This document shows, piece after piece, positions 27,578 to 40,086 of a stretch of 64,000 nt of DNA. Numbering within the stretch: the stretch's first letter is position 1; each line of letters begins with the position of its first letter. The stretch covers positions 62,001 through 126,000 of the forward strand of contig NZ_VDGT01000009.1 in NCBI RefSeq assembly GCF_006335015.1, written 5' to 3'. The notes under the pieces are model-generated. The model did not search any database. It had not been told where the DNA came from and worked only from the letters and a program-made list of their open reading frames with translations. The position numbers and the translations under genes were made by a program. The stretch is from Streptomyces sedi (GTDB lineage: Bacteria > Actinomycetota > Actinomycetes > Streptomycetales > Streptomycetaceae).

Positions 27578-28327
27578 TCACGCCCTTTTTCCGGCCAGAT
27601 CGTCCTCGGCGCCGGGCTCGGGTGCCTCGGCGGGGCCGCTGACCAGGCCGCGCAGGAACGCGAGGTCGACCGTCTCCAGGGAGTCGACGACGGTCCGGCC
27701 GGCGGCCGGCGGGATCGGAGCGACCGAGGGCACGGCCAGCACCCGGCAGCCGGCGGCCTCGGCCGAGGCGACTCCGGTGGCGGTGTCCTCGACGGCCACG
27801 CAGCGCGCGGGCTCGGCGCCCAGCCGCAGCGCGGCGGTGAGATACGGGTCGGGGTGCGGCTTGGTGCGCGCCAGCTCGTCGCCGGCGACGGTGGTGGCGA
27901 AGAACTCCGTGCCGAGCGAGCGCAGCGTCCGGTCGATGACCTCGCGGTGCGACGCGGAGACCAGGGCGGTGGGCACCCGGTGGGCGGCCAGCTCCGTCAG
28001 CAGCCGGCGGGCGCCCGGCATCAGCGGGACGCCCCGGTCCAGGCGCCGCAGAAACGCCGAGTTGAGCAGGTCGCGCACCTCGTCGAGCGTGATGTCGGCG
28101 CCGGTCACCTCGATCAGATAGCCGGCGGAGCGGGTCATCGGGCCGCCGACGACCACCTCCCGGTGCTCCTCGTCGAGGACGTGGCCCAGCGCGCCGAAGA
28201 CCTCGACCTCGGCGTCCCACCAGAAGTCCTCGGTGTCGACCAGGGTGCCGTCCATGTCCAGCAGCACCGCGCCCGGCAGCGACCCGAGGGGCCGCCGTGC
28301 GTCGAGGGCGGGAGTGGAACTCGTCAT
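27578..28327 (-). CDS. HAD-superfamily hydrolase, beta-phosphoglucomutase-like phosphatase
   Basis: 249 residues. Motif I LLDMDGTLVDTEDFW supplies the nucleophile and acid/base aspartates; ALVSASHRE is motif II; the Lys is in ELARTKPHPDPYL; motif III is CVAVEDTATGVASAEAAG. The alpha-helical cap between motifs I and II is that of subclass IA. Substrate probably a sugar phosphate or similar; not predictable. ATG 28327 has GGAGGTG seven bases upstream; the frame extends upstream without a better start. A hairpin and a MITE-like element separate it from metH. Confidence 0.92.
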   Translation of the reverse strand: MTSSTPALDARRPLGSLPGAVLLDMDGTLVDTEDFWWDAEVEVFGALGHVLDEEHREVVVGGPMTRSAGYLIEVTGADITLDEVRDLLNSAFLRRLDRGVPLMPGARRLLTELAAHRVPTALVSASHREVIDRTLRSLGTEFFATTVAGDELARTKPHPDPYLTAALRLGAEPARCVAVEDTATGVASAEAAGCRVLAVPSVAPIPPAAGRTVVDSLETVDLAFLRGLVSGPAEAPEPGAEDDLAGKRA

Positions 28328-28352
28328 CCGCGTGCACCTCCGTGGGGAGAGA

Positions 28353-28387
28353 ACTGGCCGGCCGCCCGCGAGGGGCAACCGGCCAGT
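28353..28387. terminator. Candidate hairpin upstream of HAD gene
   Basis: ACTGGCCGG at 28353-28361 pairs with CCGGCCAGT at 28379-28387. It could end leftward metH transcription or lie in the HAD leader; the 17-base loop makes it only moderately convincing. Confidence 0.35.
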
Positions 28388-28457
28388 ACCGGACCGATCA
28401 TTCTACGTCGGAGGCGGGAACGGCTCCGAGCCGAACGGCCGACCTCACCCGGTCGGC

Positions 28458-28627
28458 CTAGGCCGTCTCGTTTGGATCTTCGCGGGGGCGCGACGCCAGC
28501 TACGGCACCTCGCTGCGTTGCCGAATCGCGCGAATACGACCAAGTATGAGCTGCGATCCGGTGCCTTGCGATGCACCGCATCTGACGCCGCGCCCTGATC
28601 CACGGAGATCCAAACGAGACGACCTAG
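28458..28627. mobile_element. 170-bp fold-back MITE-like element with CTAG ends
   Basis: The left end CTAGGCCGTCTCGTTTGGAT (28458) and the inverted right end ending at 28627 match over 22 bases with one mismatch. The similarity does not stop there: GCGCGACGCCAG on the left faces GCGCGGCGTCAG (inverted) on the right, and further TCGC...ATCGC blocks continue toward the middle, so almost the entire element can fold into one imperfect hairpin. It has no coding capacity. CTAG at both outer ends may be the duplicated or conserved target. This is the architecture of a non-autonomous miniature inverted-repeat transposable element. No partner transposase lies in the window. Confidence 0.75.
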
Positions 28628-28680
28628 TGACCGGTCGGTGTCGGTCGGCTTTACGGACGAGACGGTCGGAGAACGGGCAC

Positions 28681-32190
<3,510 letters not shown>

Positions 32191-32353
32191 GGGCTTCTCT
32201 CCCAGAGTGCGACGGCTGTCGGCTATGCGCGCGCCAGCGGCGTGCGCACACCAGCAGCCTAACCGGCCGGCGGCGGCTGGGACCTGACCGTTCCGGCAAA
32301 CGGACGGCCTTAAACTCAGTTCTGGCCTGGGGGTATCGACATCCCCCACTCTG

Positions 32354-32370
32354 GTTCGACAATGTCGAAC
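32354..32370. promoter_or_regulatory. GylR operator upstream of gylR (perfect palindrome)
   Basis: GTTCGACAATGTCGAAC is a perfect 8-bp inverted repeat around one base, 40 bases before the gylR start. A diverged copy occurs before glpF at 33254-33270. Autoregulation of gylR and control of the glycerol operon are known in S. coelicolor, so these are very likely GylR sites. Confidence 0.8.
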
Positions 32371-32409
32371 GGTAACTGTTGGCGAGACGGGACGCAGGGA
32401 GGCGGCCTC

Positions 32410-33174
32410 ATGGCTCGGTCCATCCAGTCACTGGAACGCGCGGCGGCGGTGCTGCGACTGCTCGCCGGCGGTGAGCGACGGCTGGGTCTTTCCGACATCG
32501 CCTCGGCCATAGGGCTGGCGAAGGCCACCACCCACGGGCTGCTGCGCACGCTCCAGCAGGAGGGCTTCGTCGAGCAGGACGACGCCTCGGGGAAGTACCA
32601 GCTGGGCGCGGAGCTGCTGCGATTGGGCAACAGCTACCTGGACGTGCACGAGCTGCGGGCCAGGGCGCTGGTGTGGACCGACGACCTGGCCAGGTCGAGC
32701 GGCGAGAGCGCCTATCTGGGCGTGCTGCACAAGGGCGGGGTGCTGATCGTCCACCACGTCTTCCGCCCCGACGACAGCCGCCAGGTGCTGGAGGTGGGCG
32801 CGATGCACCCGCTGCACAGCACCGCGCTGGGCAAGGTGCTGGCCGCGTTCGACCCCGTGGCGCACAACGAGGCGATGGAGTCGGACTTCGCCTCGATCAC
32901 GGCGGCGACCGTGACGGAGCCCGCGGCGTACGACCGCGAGCTGGCGGGGGTGCGGGCGCGCGGCTGGGCGAGCGACGTCGGGGAGACCTGGGAGGGCGTC
33001 GCCTCGGTCGCGGCGCCGATCGTGGACCGGCGCCGGATGCCGGTCGGGGCGGTCGCCGTCACCGGAGCGGAGGAACGGGTGCTGGACGGCTCGGAACCGC
33101 GATCCGCGCTGGTGGCGGCCGTGCGGGACTGCGCGAGGGCCGTGTCGCGAGACCTCGGAGCCGGTCGATTCTAG
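32410..33174 (+). CDS. gylR: GylR, IclR-family repressor of the glycerol operon
   Basis: 254 residues, the same length as S. coelicolor GylR. N-terminal winged helix (SIQSLERAAAVLRLLAGGERRLGLSDIASAIGLAKATTHGLLRTLQQEGFV) and C-terminal IclR effector domain (STALGKVLAAFDP, VASVAAPIVD). It represses itself and glpFKD, being released by glycerol or glycerol-3-phosphate. Start ATG 32410 follows GGGAGG. Upstream lies a perfect palindromic operator; glpF begins 150 bases downstream behind a second copy. Divergent from metH. Confidence 0.95.
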   Translation: MARSIQSLERAAAVLRLLAGGERRLGLSDIASAIGLAKATTHGLLRTLQQEGFVEQDDASGKYQLGAELLRLGNSYLDVHELRARALVWTDDLARSSGESAYLGVLHKGGVLIVHHVFRPDDSRQVLEVGAMHPLHSTALGKVLAAFDPVAHNEAMESDFASITAATVTEPAAYDRELAGVRARGWASDVGETWEGVASVAAPIVDRRRMPVGAVAVTGAEERVLDGSEPRSALVAAVRDCARAVSRDLGAGRF

Positions 33175-33253
33175 GACAATCAGGACACCGGAGAGGGACC
33201 TGACGCGTACCCACTTGACGGAGTCCCCGCCGGGGAGAACACTGCCGTGCGTT

Positions 33254-33270
33254 GGTCGATAATGTCGAAC
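33254..33270 (+). promoter_or_regulatory. Second GylR operator, upstream of glpF
   Basis: GGTCGATAATGTCGAAC matches the gylR palindrome GTTCGACAATGTCGAAC at 14 of 17 positions, with the right arm intact. It lies 55 bases before the glpF start, downstream of a TTGACG hexamer at 33215-33220 that may be the -35 element. Confidence 0.72.
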
Positions 33271-33324
33271 AGTGGACGGATGTCGGCCAGGAATCCCCCT
33301 GGACGAAGGACAAAGGAGTCGCGG

Positions 33325-34140
33325 GTGTCCAGCTCCGATATCTTCTTCGGCGAGGTGCTCGGCACCGCCGTACTGATCCTGCTCGGTGGTGGCGTCGTCG
33401 CCGGCACCGTTCTCAAGAAGTCGAAATCGTTCGAGGCCGGCTGGGTCGTCATCGCCCTCGGCTGGGGCATGGCGGTGCTCACCGGCGCCTATGCCTCCAC
33501 CCAGCTCTCCGGCGCGCACATCAACCCGGCGGTGACCCTCGGCATCGCCATCGACACCGGCGAGTGGGGCGACGTGCCCACCTATGTCGCCGGGCAGATG
33601 CTCGGCGCGATGATCGGCGCCGTGCTGGTCTGGCTGGCCTACTACGGCCACTTCCAGGAGCACCTGCTGGCCCGCGAGGAGGTCAGCGGCTCCGTCACGC
33701 CGGGGCCGAAGGCGTTCGACGAGGGCGCGAAGCGGACCGCCGAGCGCCGCCCCAGCGACCCGAACCAGCCGGGCCCGGTGCTGGGGATCTTCTCCACCGC
33801 CCCCGAGATCCGCAACACCGTCCAGAACCTCGCCACCGAGATCATCGCCACCGCGGTGCTGGTCATCGGCGTGCTGACCATCGGCGTCAACGACGACCTC
33901 GCGCTGTCGGGCACCGGCCCACTGATGGTGGCGCTGATCGTGCTCGGCATCGGCCTCTCGCTCGGCGGCCCCACCGGCTACGCCATCAACCCGGCACGCG
34001 ACCTCGGCCCCCGCATCGTCCACGCGCTGCTCCCCCTGCCCAACAAGGGTGGTTCCGACTGGGGCTACTCCTGGATCCCCGTCGTCGGCCCCCTGATCGG
34101 CGCCGCGATCGGCGCCACGATCTTCAACCTGCTCTTCTGA
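33325..34140 (+). CDS. glpF: Glycerol uptake facilitator (aquaglyceroporin)
   Basis: 271 residues with six spans and both half-helix signatures: [12 protein letters not shown] and [13 protein letters not shown]. The second is the aquaglyceroporin form with Asp after NPAR. It conducts glycerol across the membrane. A loop of roughly 50 residues between the third and fourth spans ([33 protein letters not shown]) is longer than in E. coli. Start GTG 33325 with AAAGGAG eight bases upstream; frame extension upstream would cross the operator. First structural gene of glpF-glpK-glpD. Confidence 0.95.
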   Translation: MSSSDIFFGEVLGTAVLILLGGGVVAGTVLKKSKSFEAGWVVIALGWGMAVLTGAYASTQLSGAHINPAVTLGIAIDTGEWGDVPTYVAGQMLGAMIGAVLVWLAYYGHFQEHLLAREEVSGSVTPGPKAFDEGAKRTAERRPSDPNQPGPVLGIFSTAPEIRNTVQNLATEIIATAVLVIGVLTIGVNDDLALSGTGPLMVALIVLGIGLSLGGPTGYAINPARDLGPRIVHALLPLPNKGGSDWGYSWIPVVGPLIGAAIGATIFNLLF

Positions 34141-34221
34141 CCGCGTCTTCGGCGCTTCCCACCACGGAAACGGGTACCCGCGACCGCACGACCGCAACTC
34201 CACGACCAGGAGCCGCACACC

Positions 34222-35766
34222 ATGTCTGACGCTCAGGACCCCGCACTCACCACCGAGTCACGCGAGTACATCGCCGCGATCGACCAGGGCACCACCTCCA
34301 GCCGCTGCATCGTCTTCGACCGCGACGGCCGCATCGTCTCCGTCGAACAGAAGGAGCACGAGCAGATCTTCCCCAAACCGGGCTGGGTGGAACACGACGC
34401 CAAGGAGATCTGGACCAACGTCCAGGAGGTCGTCGCCGGCGCGCTGGCCAAGGCCGAGATCACCAAGGAACACGTCAAGGCGATCGGCATCACCAACCAG
34501 CGCGAGACCACCCTGCTGTGGGACCGCACCACGGGCGAGCCGGTGCACCACGCCATCGTCTGGCAGGACACCCGCACCGACGCGCTCTGCCGCGAACTGG
34601 GGCGCAACGTCGGCCAGGACCGCTTCCGCCGCGAGACCGGGCTGCCGCTGGCCTCCTACTTCGCCGGGCCGAAGATCCGCTGGCTGCTGGACAACGTCGA
34701 GGGGCTGCGCGAGCGCGCCGAGCGCGGCGAGATCCTCTTCGGCACCATGGACTCGTGGGTGATCTGGAACCTCACCGGCGGCACCGAGGGCGGCGTGCAC
34801 GTCACCGACGTCACCAACGCCTCCCGCACCATGCTGATGAACCTGCGCACGCTGCGCTGGGAGGAGCGGATCTGCGCGTCGATCGGCGTGCCGATGGAGC
34901 TGCTCCCGGAGATCCGTTCCTCCTCCGAGGTCTACGGCCACGCCAAGGGCGGCGCGCTGGACGGGGTCCCGGTGGCCTCCGCGCTGGGCGACCAGCAGGC
35001 CGCGCTCTTCGGCCAGACCTGCTTCTCGGTCGGCGAGGCCAAGTCGACCTACGGCACCGGAACGTTCCTGCTGATGAACACCGGCCACGAGGCGATCAAC
35101 TCCTACGCGGGCCTGGTCACGACCGTGGGCTACCGGATCGGCGACCAGCAGCCGGTCTACGCGCTGGAGGGGTCCATCGCGATCACCGGCGCGCTGGTGC
35201 AGTGGATGCGCGACCAGATGGGACTGATCCACAGCGCGGCCGAGATCGAGACGCTGGCCAGCTCCGTGGAGGACAACGGCGGCGCCTACTTCGTCCCCGC
35301 GTTCTCCGGCCTCTTCGCCCCCTACTGGCGCTCCGACGCCCGGGGCGTGATTGCCGGTCTGACCCGCTATGTCACCAAGGCGCACATCGCGCGGGCGGTG
35401 TTGGAGGCCACCGCCTGGCAGACCAGGGAGATCGTCGACGCCATGCACAAGGACTCCGGCGTCGAGCTGACCTCCCTGAAGGTGGACGGCGGCATGACCT
35501 CCAACAACCTGCTCATGCAGAAGATCTCGGACTTCCTGGACGCGCCCGTGGTGCGCCCCATGGTCTCCGAGACCACCTGTCTCGGCGCGGCCTACGCGGC
35601 CGGGCTCGCCGTCGGCTTCTGGTCCAACGTGGAGGACCTGCGGGCCAACTGGCGACGCGCGGCGGAGTGGACGCCCGAGATGGACCCGGCCGAGCGCGAC
35701 CGGGAGTACCAGTTCTGGCTCAAGGCCGTGCAGCGGACCATGGGCTGGCTCGACGAGGAAGGCTGA
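34222..35766 (+). CDS. glpK: Glycerol kinase
   Basis: 514 residues. FGGY kinase: phosphate-binding loop [16 protein letters not shown] at about 17-33, glycerol-binding residues in TNQRETT and WQDTRT, second signature [12 protein letters not shown] and the C-terminal [14 protein letters not shown] adenosine-binding loop. Phosphorylates glycerol to sn-glycerol-3-phosphate. ATG 34222 preceded by AGGAG. Starts 81 bases after glpF and ends 6 bases before glpD, so tightly coupled to glpD. Confidence 0.97.
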   Translation: MSDAQDPALTTESREYIAAIDQGTTSSRCIVFDRDGRIVSVEQKEHEQIFPKPGWVEHDAKEIWTNVQEVVAGALAKAEITKEHVKAIGITNQRETTLLWDRTTGEPVHHAIVWQDTRTDALCRELGRNVGQDRFRRETGLPLASYFAGPKIRWLLDNVEGLRERAERGEILFGTMDSWVIWNLTGGTEGGVHVTDVTNASRTMLMNLRTLRWEERICASIGVPMELLPEIRSSSEVYGHAKGGALDGVPVASALGDQQAALFGQTCFSVGEAKSTYGTGTFLLMNTGHEAINSYAGLVTTVGYRIGDQQPVYALEGSIAITGALVQWMRDQMGLIHSAAEIETLASSVEDNGGAYFVPAFSGLFAPYWRSDARGVIAGLTRYVTKAHIARAVLEATAWQTREIVDAMHKDSGVELTSLKVDGGMTSNNLLMQKISDFLDAPVVRPMVSETTCLGAAYAAGLAVGFWSNVEDLRANWRRAAEWTPEMDPAERDREYQFWLKAVQRTMGWLDEEG

Positions 35767-35772
35767 CATCAG

Positions 35773-37425
35773 ATGAACACCCCGCACCCGACAGCCGAAC
35801 CGGCCGCCGTGACCCGCGCCGAACGGCGCGCCGAGACCCGGCAGCGACTGGGCGAGGCGACCTACGACCTGCTGGTCATCGGGGGCGGCATCCTGGGCAC
35901 CTCGGTGACCTGGCACGCCGCCCAGTCGGGGCTGCGGGTGGCGATGGTGGACGCCGGCGACTTCGCCGGCGCCACCTCGTCCGCGTCCTCCAAGCTGGTG
36001 CACGGCGGTCTGCGGTACCTCCAGACCGGTGCCGTGCGGCTGGTCGCCGAGAACCACCACGAGCGGCGCGTGCTGGCCAAGGACGTCGCCCCGCACCTGG
36101 TCAACCCGTTGACGTTCTATCTCCCCGTCTACGAGGGCGGCCCGCACGGCGCGGCCAAGCTCGGCGCGGGTGTCTTCGCCTACTCGGCGCTCTCCGCCTT
36201 CGGTGACGGGGTCGGCCGGGTGCTCAGCGCGAAGAAGGCGGCGGCCAAGGTGCCGGGGCTGCGCACCGAGGGCCTGAAGGCCGTCGCGGTCTACGGCGAC
36301 CACCAGATGAACGACGCGAGGGTCGCCGTGATGACCGTGCGCGCCGCCGCCGAGTCCGGGGCGACCGTGCTCAACCACGCCGAGGTCACCGGGCTGCGCA
36401 AGAGCGCGGGCCGGGTCACCGGCGCCGAGCTGCGGGACCGGCGGGACGGCTCGGAGTTCGGCGTGAACGCGCGGCTGGTGCTCAACGCCACCGGGCCCTG
36501 GGTCGACCATCTGCGGCGGATGGAGGACCCGGGCGCGGCGCCGAGCGTGCGGCTCTCCAAGGGCGTGCACGTGGTGATGCGGCGGACGGCGCCCTGGCCG
36601 GTCGCGCTGGCGACGCCGGTGGACAAGTACCGCATCACGTTCGCGCTGCCCTGGGAGGACCAGCTGCTGCTGGGCACCACGGACGAGACCTACGAGGGCG
36701 ACCCGGGCGAGGTCGCGGCGACCGAGGCGGACATCGCCCAGATCCTGGACGAGGCCGGCCACTCGGTGCGCGACGAGCAGCTGGACCGGGACCTGATGAC
36801 CTACGCCTTCGCCGGGCTGCGGGTGCTGCCCGGCGGCCCGGGCGGGGTCGCCAAGGCGAAGCGGGAGACGGTGGTCACCGAGGGCGCCGGCGGGATGCTG
36901 TCGGTCGCCGGCGGCAAGTGGACCACCTACCGCCACATCGGGCGGACCGTGCTGCGCAAGCTGGCCAAGCTGCCGGGCGAGCCGCTGGGCAACGAGATGG
37001 AGCCCGTCTCCGACCTGGTGCGCCGGGTGCCGCTGCCGGGTGTCGCCCGCCCCAACGCGGTCGCCCACCGGCTGCTGGCCGACCCCGACCTCGGGGAGCT
37101 GCTCGGCCCCGCGACGGCGGGCCATCTGGCGAGCCACTACGGTTCGCTCGCCTTCGACATCGCCGAACTGGTCCGCAGGGACCCGGCGTTGGGGGAACGG
37201 GTGCATCCGGACAGCCCGGAGATCGTGGCGCAGCTCGTCTACGCCAGGGACCACGAGTGGGCCGAGACCGAGGACGACGTGCTGCGGCGGCGCACCACGT
37301 TGACCATCAGGGGCCTGGACACGCCCGAGGTGCGCGAGCGGGTGGCCGAGGTGCTGGGGCGCGAGGGCGGCGCTCACGCCGAGGGGAGCGCCCCCGCCGA
37401 GGGGGATGCCCCGCCGGCCGCATAG
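35773..37425 (+). CDS. glpD: Aerobic glycerol-3-phosphate dehydrogenase
   Basis: 550 residues. FAD-binding dinucleotide motif LLVIGGGILGTSVTWHAA near residue 36, the GlpD signature SSKLVHGGLRYLQTG, and substrate region GGKWTTYRHIG. Oxidises glycerol-3-phosphate to dihydroxyacetone phosphate, passing electrons to quinone at the membrane. The C-terminal domain (about 400-520) is the helical GlpD cap. The last 20 residues are alanine/glutamate-rich. Last gene of the glycerol operon; an ABC transporter operon starts 76 bases later on the same strand. Confidence 0.96.
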   Translation: MNTPHPTAEPAAVTRAERRAETRQRLGEATYDLLVIGGGILGTSVTWHAAQSGLRVAMVDAGDFAGATSSASSKLVHGGLRYLQTGAVRLVAENHHERRVLAKDVAPHLVNPLTFYLPVYEGGPHGAAKLGAGVFAYSALSAFGDGVGRVLSAKKAAAKVPGLRTEGLKAVAVYGDHQMNDARVAVMTVRAAAESGATVLNHAEVTGLRKSAGRVTGAELRDRRDGSEFGVNARLVLNATGPWVDHLRRMEDPGAAPSVRLSKGVHVVMRRTAPWPVALATPVDKYRITFALPWEDQLLLGTTDETYEGDPGEVAATEADIAQILDEAGHSVRDEQLDRDLMTYAFAGLRVLPGGPGGVAKAKRETVVTEGAGGMLSVAGGKWTTYRHIGRTVLRKLAKLPGEPLGNEMEPVSDLVRRVPLPGVARPNAVAHRLLADPDLGELLGPATAGHLASHYGSLAFDIAELVRRDPALGERVHPDSPEIVAQLVYARDHEWAETEDDVLRRRTTLTIRGLDTPEVRERVAEVLGREGGAHAEGSAPAEGDAPPAA

Positions 37426-37501
37426 ACCATCCGCTCTTCATACCACGTCAATACCGGGGGGAGAGACTGAACCGACTCAGGGCCAGAAGGAGTTGTCGCC
37501 C

Positions 37502-39124
37502 GTGCGGTTCAGTCATCCCTCCCCCGTCCGACGCCGTGCCACCGTTCCCGCCGCGCTGCTCTGCGGCGCGCTGCTGCTCGCCGGCTGCGGCGCCAACGCC
37601 TCGTCCTCTGCCGGCGGCGACGCCGGGGAACCCGTCGAGGGCGGCGAGCTGACCTTCGCCCTCGCCTCGGCGCCCACCTGCGCCGACCCGCAGCAGGTCG
37701 CCACCAACGACTCCCTCTACCCGGCCAGGCAGCTGGTGGACTCGCTGACCGACCAGGACCCGGAGACGGGCGAGATCGTGCCGTGGCTCGCCGAGTCCTG
37801 GGAGGTGAACGAGGACGCCACCGTCTACACGTTCACCCTCCGCGACGACGCGACGTTCAGCGACGGGACGCCCGTCGACGCGGAGGCGCTGCGGCTCAAC
37901 CTGGACGGCATCGCCGCGCTGGGCGCCAGAGCGCCGCTGGGGCACAGCTATCTGACCGGCTACCGCTCGACCGAGGTGCGGGACACGCACACCGCCGAGG
38001 TCGCCTTCGACCGGCCCAACGCCCAGTTCCTCCAGGCCACCACGACGCCCGCGCTCGGCCTGCTCGCGCCCGCCACCCTGGAGCGCTCCCCCGGCGACCG
38101 CTGCACCGAGGTGGTGGGCTCGGGGCCCTTCGTGCTGGAGGAGTACCGCGTCAACAGCTCGGTGACGCAGGTGCGCAGGGAGGACTACGCCTGGGGCTCC
38201 TCGCTCTGGGAGGCGCCGGGCGCGGCCCGGCTGGAGCGGCTGACGTTCGAGGTGATCGCCGAGTCCGGGGTGCGCACCGGCGGGCTCTCCTCGGGGCAGG
38301 TGGACGCGATCGGCGGGGTGGCCCCGCAGGACGAGGCGACGCTGGAGGCGAGCGGGCTGACGCCGCACCGCCGCGCCAACCCGGGGCTGCCGTTCTCGCT
38401 CTTCCCGCAGCTGGAGCGGCCCCTCGTCTCCGATCCGGCGGTGCGGCGGGCCGTCTCGCTGGCGATCGACCGGCAGGAGATCGTGGACACGGTCCTCTCC
38501 CCCTCCTACCGCCCGGCGACCAGCTCCCTCGCCTCGACCACAGATCTCTACGCCGACCACTCCGCACTGCTGACCCACGACCCGGAGACCGCCGCCTCGC
38601 TGCTGGCCGAGGCCGGCTGGCGGGAGGGACCCGACGGCGTGCTGACCAAGGACGGCGAGCCGCTGCGGCTGACCCTCGTGTGGGGCGCCAACTTCGGCCC
38701 CAACCAGCCGGCGTTGGAACTGATCCAGCAGCAGCTGCGCGCGGTCGGCATCGACGTGGTGCTGCGGACGGTCACCGCCGCCGAGTACAACGGCGTCCGG
38801 GAGGAGGGCGACTACGACTACGCCTGGTCCAACACCACCCGCACCGACCCCGACATCCTGCGGGCCGCGTTCTCCGACACGCTGGCGAACTTCTCCCGGG
38901 TGGACGACCCCGCGCTGGAGGAGCTGCTGAACGAGCAGAACGGCACGGTGGATCCCGAGGTCAGGGGCCCGCTGGTGGAGCGGCTCCAGGGCGAGCTGCT
39001 GGAGAAGGGCTATCTGGTCCCCGTCTTCGAGCTGACCACCGTCCTCGGGTACGGCGGCGACGTCCACGAGCTGGACTTCGAGGCCAGCTCGCGGCTCCAG
39101 TTCCACGACACCTGGCACGGCTGA
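37502..39124 (+). CDS. ABC transporter substrate-binding lipoprotein, peptide/nickel (SBP family 5)
   Basis: 540 residues. Signal peptide with lipobox LLLAGCG (Cys about 26), then SBP_bac_5 sequence: PTCADPQQVATNDSLY, TLRDDATFSDGTPVDAEALRLNLDG, VRRAVSLAIDRQEIVDTVLSP, LLAEAGWREGPDGVLTKDGEPL. First gene of a four-gene operon with two permeases and a double ATPase; the next gene begins 11 bases after the stop. GTG 37502 preceded by AAGGAG. Ligand is probably a peptide, opine or metal chelate; the sequence does not decide which. Confidence 0.93.
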   Translation: MRFSHPSPVRRRATVPAALLCGALLLAGCGANASSSAGGDAGEPVEGGELTFALASAPTCADPQQVATNDSLYPARQLVDSLTDQDPETGEIVPWLAESWEVNEDATVYTFTLRDDATFSDGTPVDAEALRLNLDGIAALGARAPLGHSYLTGYRSTEVRDTHTAEVAFDRPNAQFLQATTTPALGLLAPATLERSPGDRCTEVVGSGPFVLEEYRVNSSVTQVRREDYAWGSSLWEAPGAARLERLTFEVIAESGVRTGGLSSGQVDAIGGVAPQDEATLEASGLTPHRRANPGLPFSLFPQLERPLVSDPAVRRAVSLAIDRQEIVDTVLSPSYRPATSSLASTTDLYADHSALLTHDPETAASLLAEAGWREGPDGVLTKDGEPLRLTLVWGANFGPNQPALELIQQQLRAVGIDVVLRTVTAAEYNGVREEGDYDYAWSNTTRTDPDILRAAFSDTLANFSRVDDPALEELLNEQNGTVDPEVRGPLVERLQGELLEKGYLVPVFELTTVLGYGGDVHELDFEASSRLQFHDTWHG

Positions 39125-39135
39125 GCGGCGGGCCG

Positions 39136-40086
39136 ATGGGACGCTATCTGACGCGCCGGCTCCTCCAGGCGGTGCTCGTGCTGTGGGCCGCGTACACCGT
39201 CTCGTTCGCCGTGCTCTACCTGCTGCCCGGCGACGCGGTCGAGATCATGGCCGCCGGCGGCGGGGAGATCACCGAGGTCACCGACGAGCAACTGGACGCG
39301 GTGCGGGCCGAGTACGGGCTGGACGCGCCGCTGGCCGAGCAGTACCTGGACCGGCTGGGCGCGGCGCTCACCGGCGACCTCGGCACCTCGGTGCAGACGG
39401 GGGAACGGGTCACCGCGTTGATCGCCGAACAGCTGCCGGCGACGCTGCGGCTCACGGCCTCGGCTGGCGCCCTGGCGCTGCTGCTCGGCTCCGCCGTGGC
39501 GCTGGCCGGCGCCCACACCAGGCGGCCCTGGCTGCGGCAGACGCTGCTGTCGCTGCCCGCGCTCGGCGCCTCGGCCCCCACGTTCTGGGTGGGGCTGCTC
39601 CTGATCCAACTGGTCTCCTTCCGCTGGGGGCTGCTGCCGGCCATCGGCGACCAGGGCTGGCAAAGCCTGGTGCTGCCGGCGCTCACCCTGGCGCTGCCGA
39701 CCTCCGCGGTGCTGGCGCAGGTCTTCGCCAAGAGCCTGCGCGACGCGTGGGAGGAGCCCTATGTGGCGACCGCCCTGGCCAAGGGCGCGAGCCCGGCCCG
39801 GGTCACGTTCCGGCACGCCGCGCGCAACGCCTCGCTGCCCGCGCTCACGGTCTTCGGCGTGCTGGTGGGCAACCTGCTGGCCGGCTCCGTCGTGGTGGAG
39901 ACCGTCTTCTCCCGCACGGGCGTGGGCCGCGTGACGGCCACCTCGGTCACCGTCCAGGACATCCCCGTGGTGCAGGGGCTGGTGGTGCTGGGCGCGGTCG
40001 CGTTCGTGCTCGCCAACCTGGCGGTGGACCTGGTCTACCCGTTCCTCGACCCGCGGGTGACGACCGGAGGGGCGGTGGCGCGGTGA
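39136..40086 (+). CDS. ABC transporter permease, DppB/OppB type
   Basis: 316 residues with an N-terminal span (RLLQAVLVLWAAYTVSFAVLYLLPGDA), an external loop and five further spans. The EAA loop for contact with the ATPase reads EEPYVATALAKGASPARVTFRHAARNASLPALTVFG. Family signature of the BPD inner-membrane component of dipeptide/nickel importers. Its TGA overlaps the GTG of the next permease, so translation is coupled. Confidence 0.94.
   Translation: MGRYLTRRLLQAVLVLWAAYTVSFAVLYLLPGDAVEIMAAGGGEITEVTDEQLDAVRAEYGLDAPLAEQYLDRLGAALTGDLGTSVQTGERVTALIAEQLPATLRLTASAGALALLLGSAVALAGAHTRRPWLRQTLLSLPALGASAPTFWVGLLLIQLVSFRWGLLPAIGDQGWQSLVLPALTLALPTSAVLAQVFAKSLRDAWEEPYVATALAKGASPARVTFRHAARNASLPALTVFGVLVGNLLAGSVVVETVFSRTGVGRVTATSVTVQDIPVVQGLVVLGAVAFVLANLAVDLVYPFLDPRVTTGGAVAR

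Noticed and set aside
32191-32409. Cobalamin riboswitch upstream of metH
   Set aside because: Only 219 bases are shared with the gylR promoter and no B12-box-like sequence was seen.
34258-37377. Minus-strand open frame of over 1000 codons
   Set aside because: Antisense to glpK and glpD, which are unmistakable; composition is that of a shadow frame.
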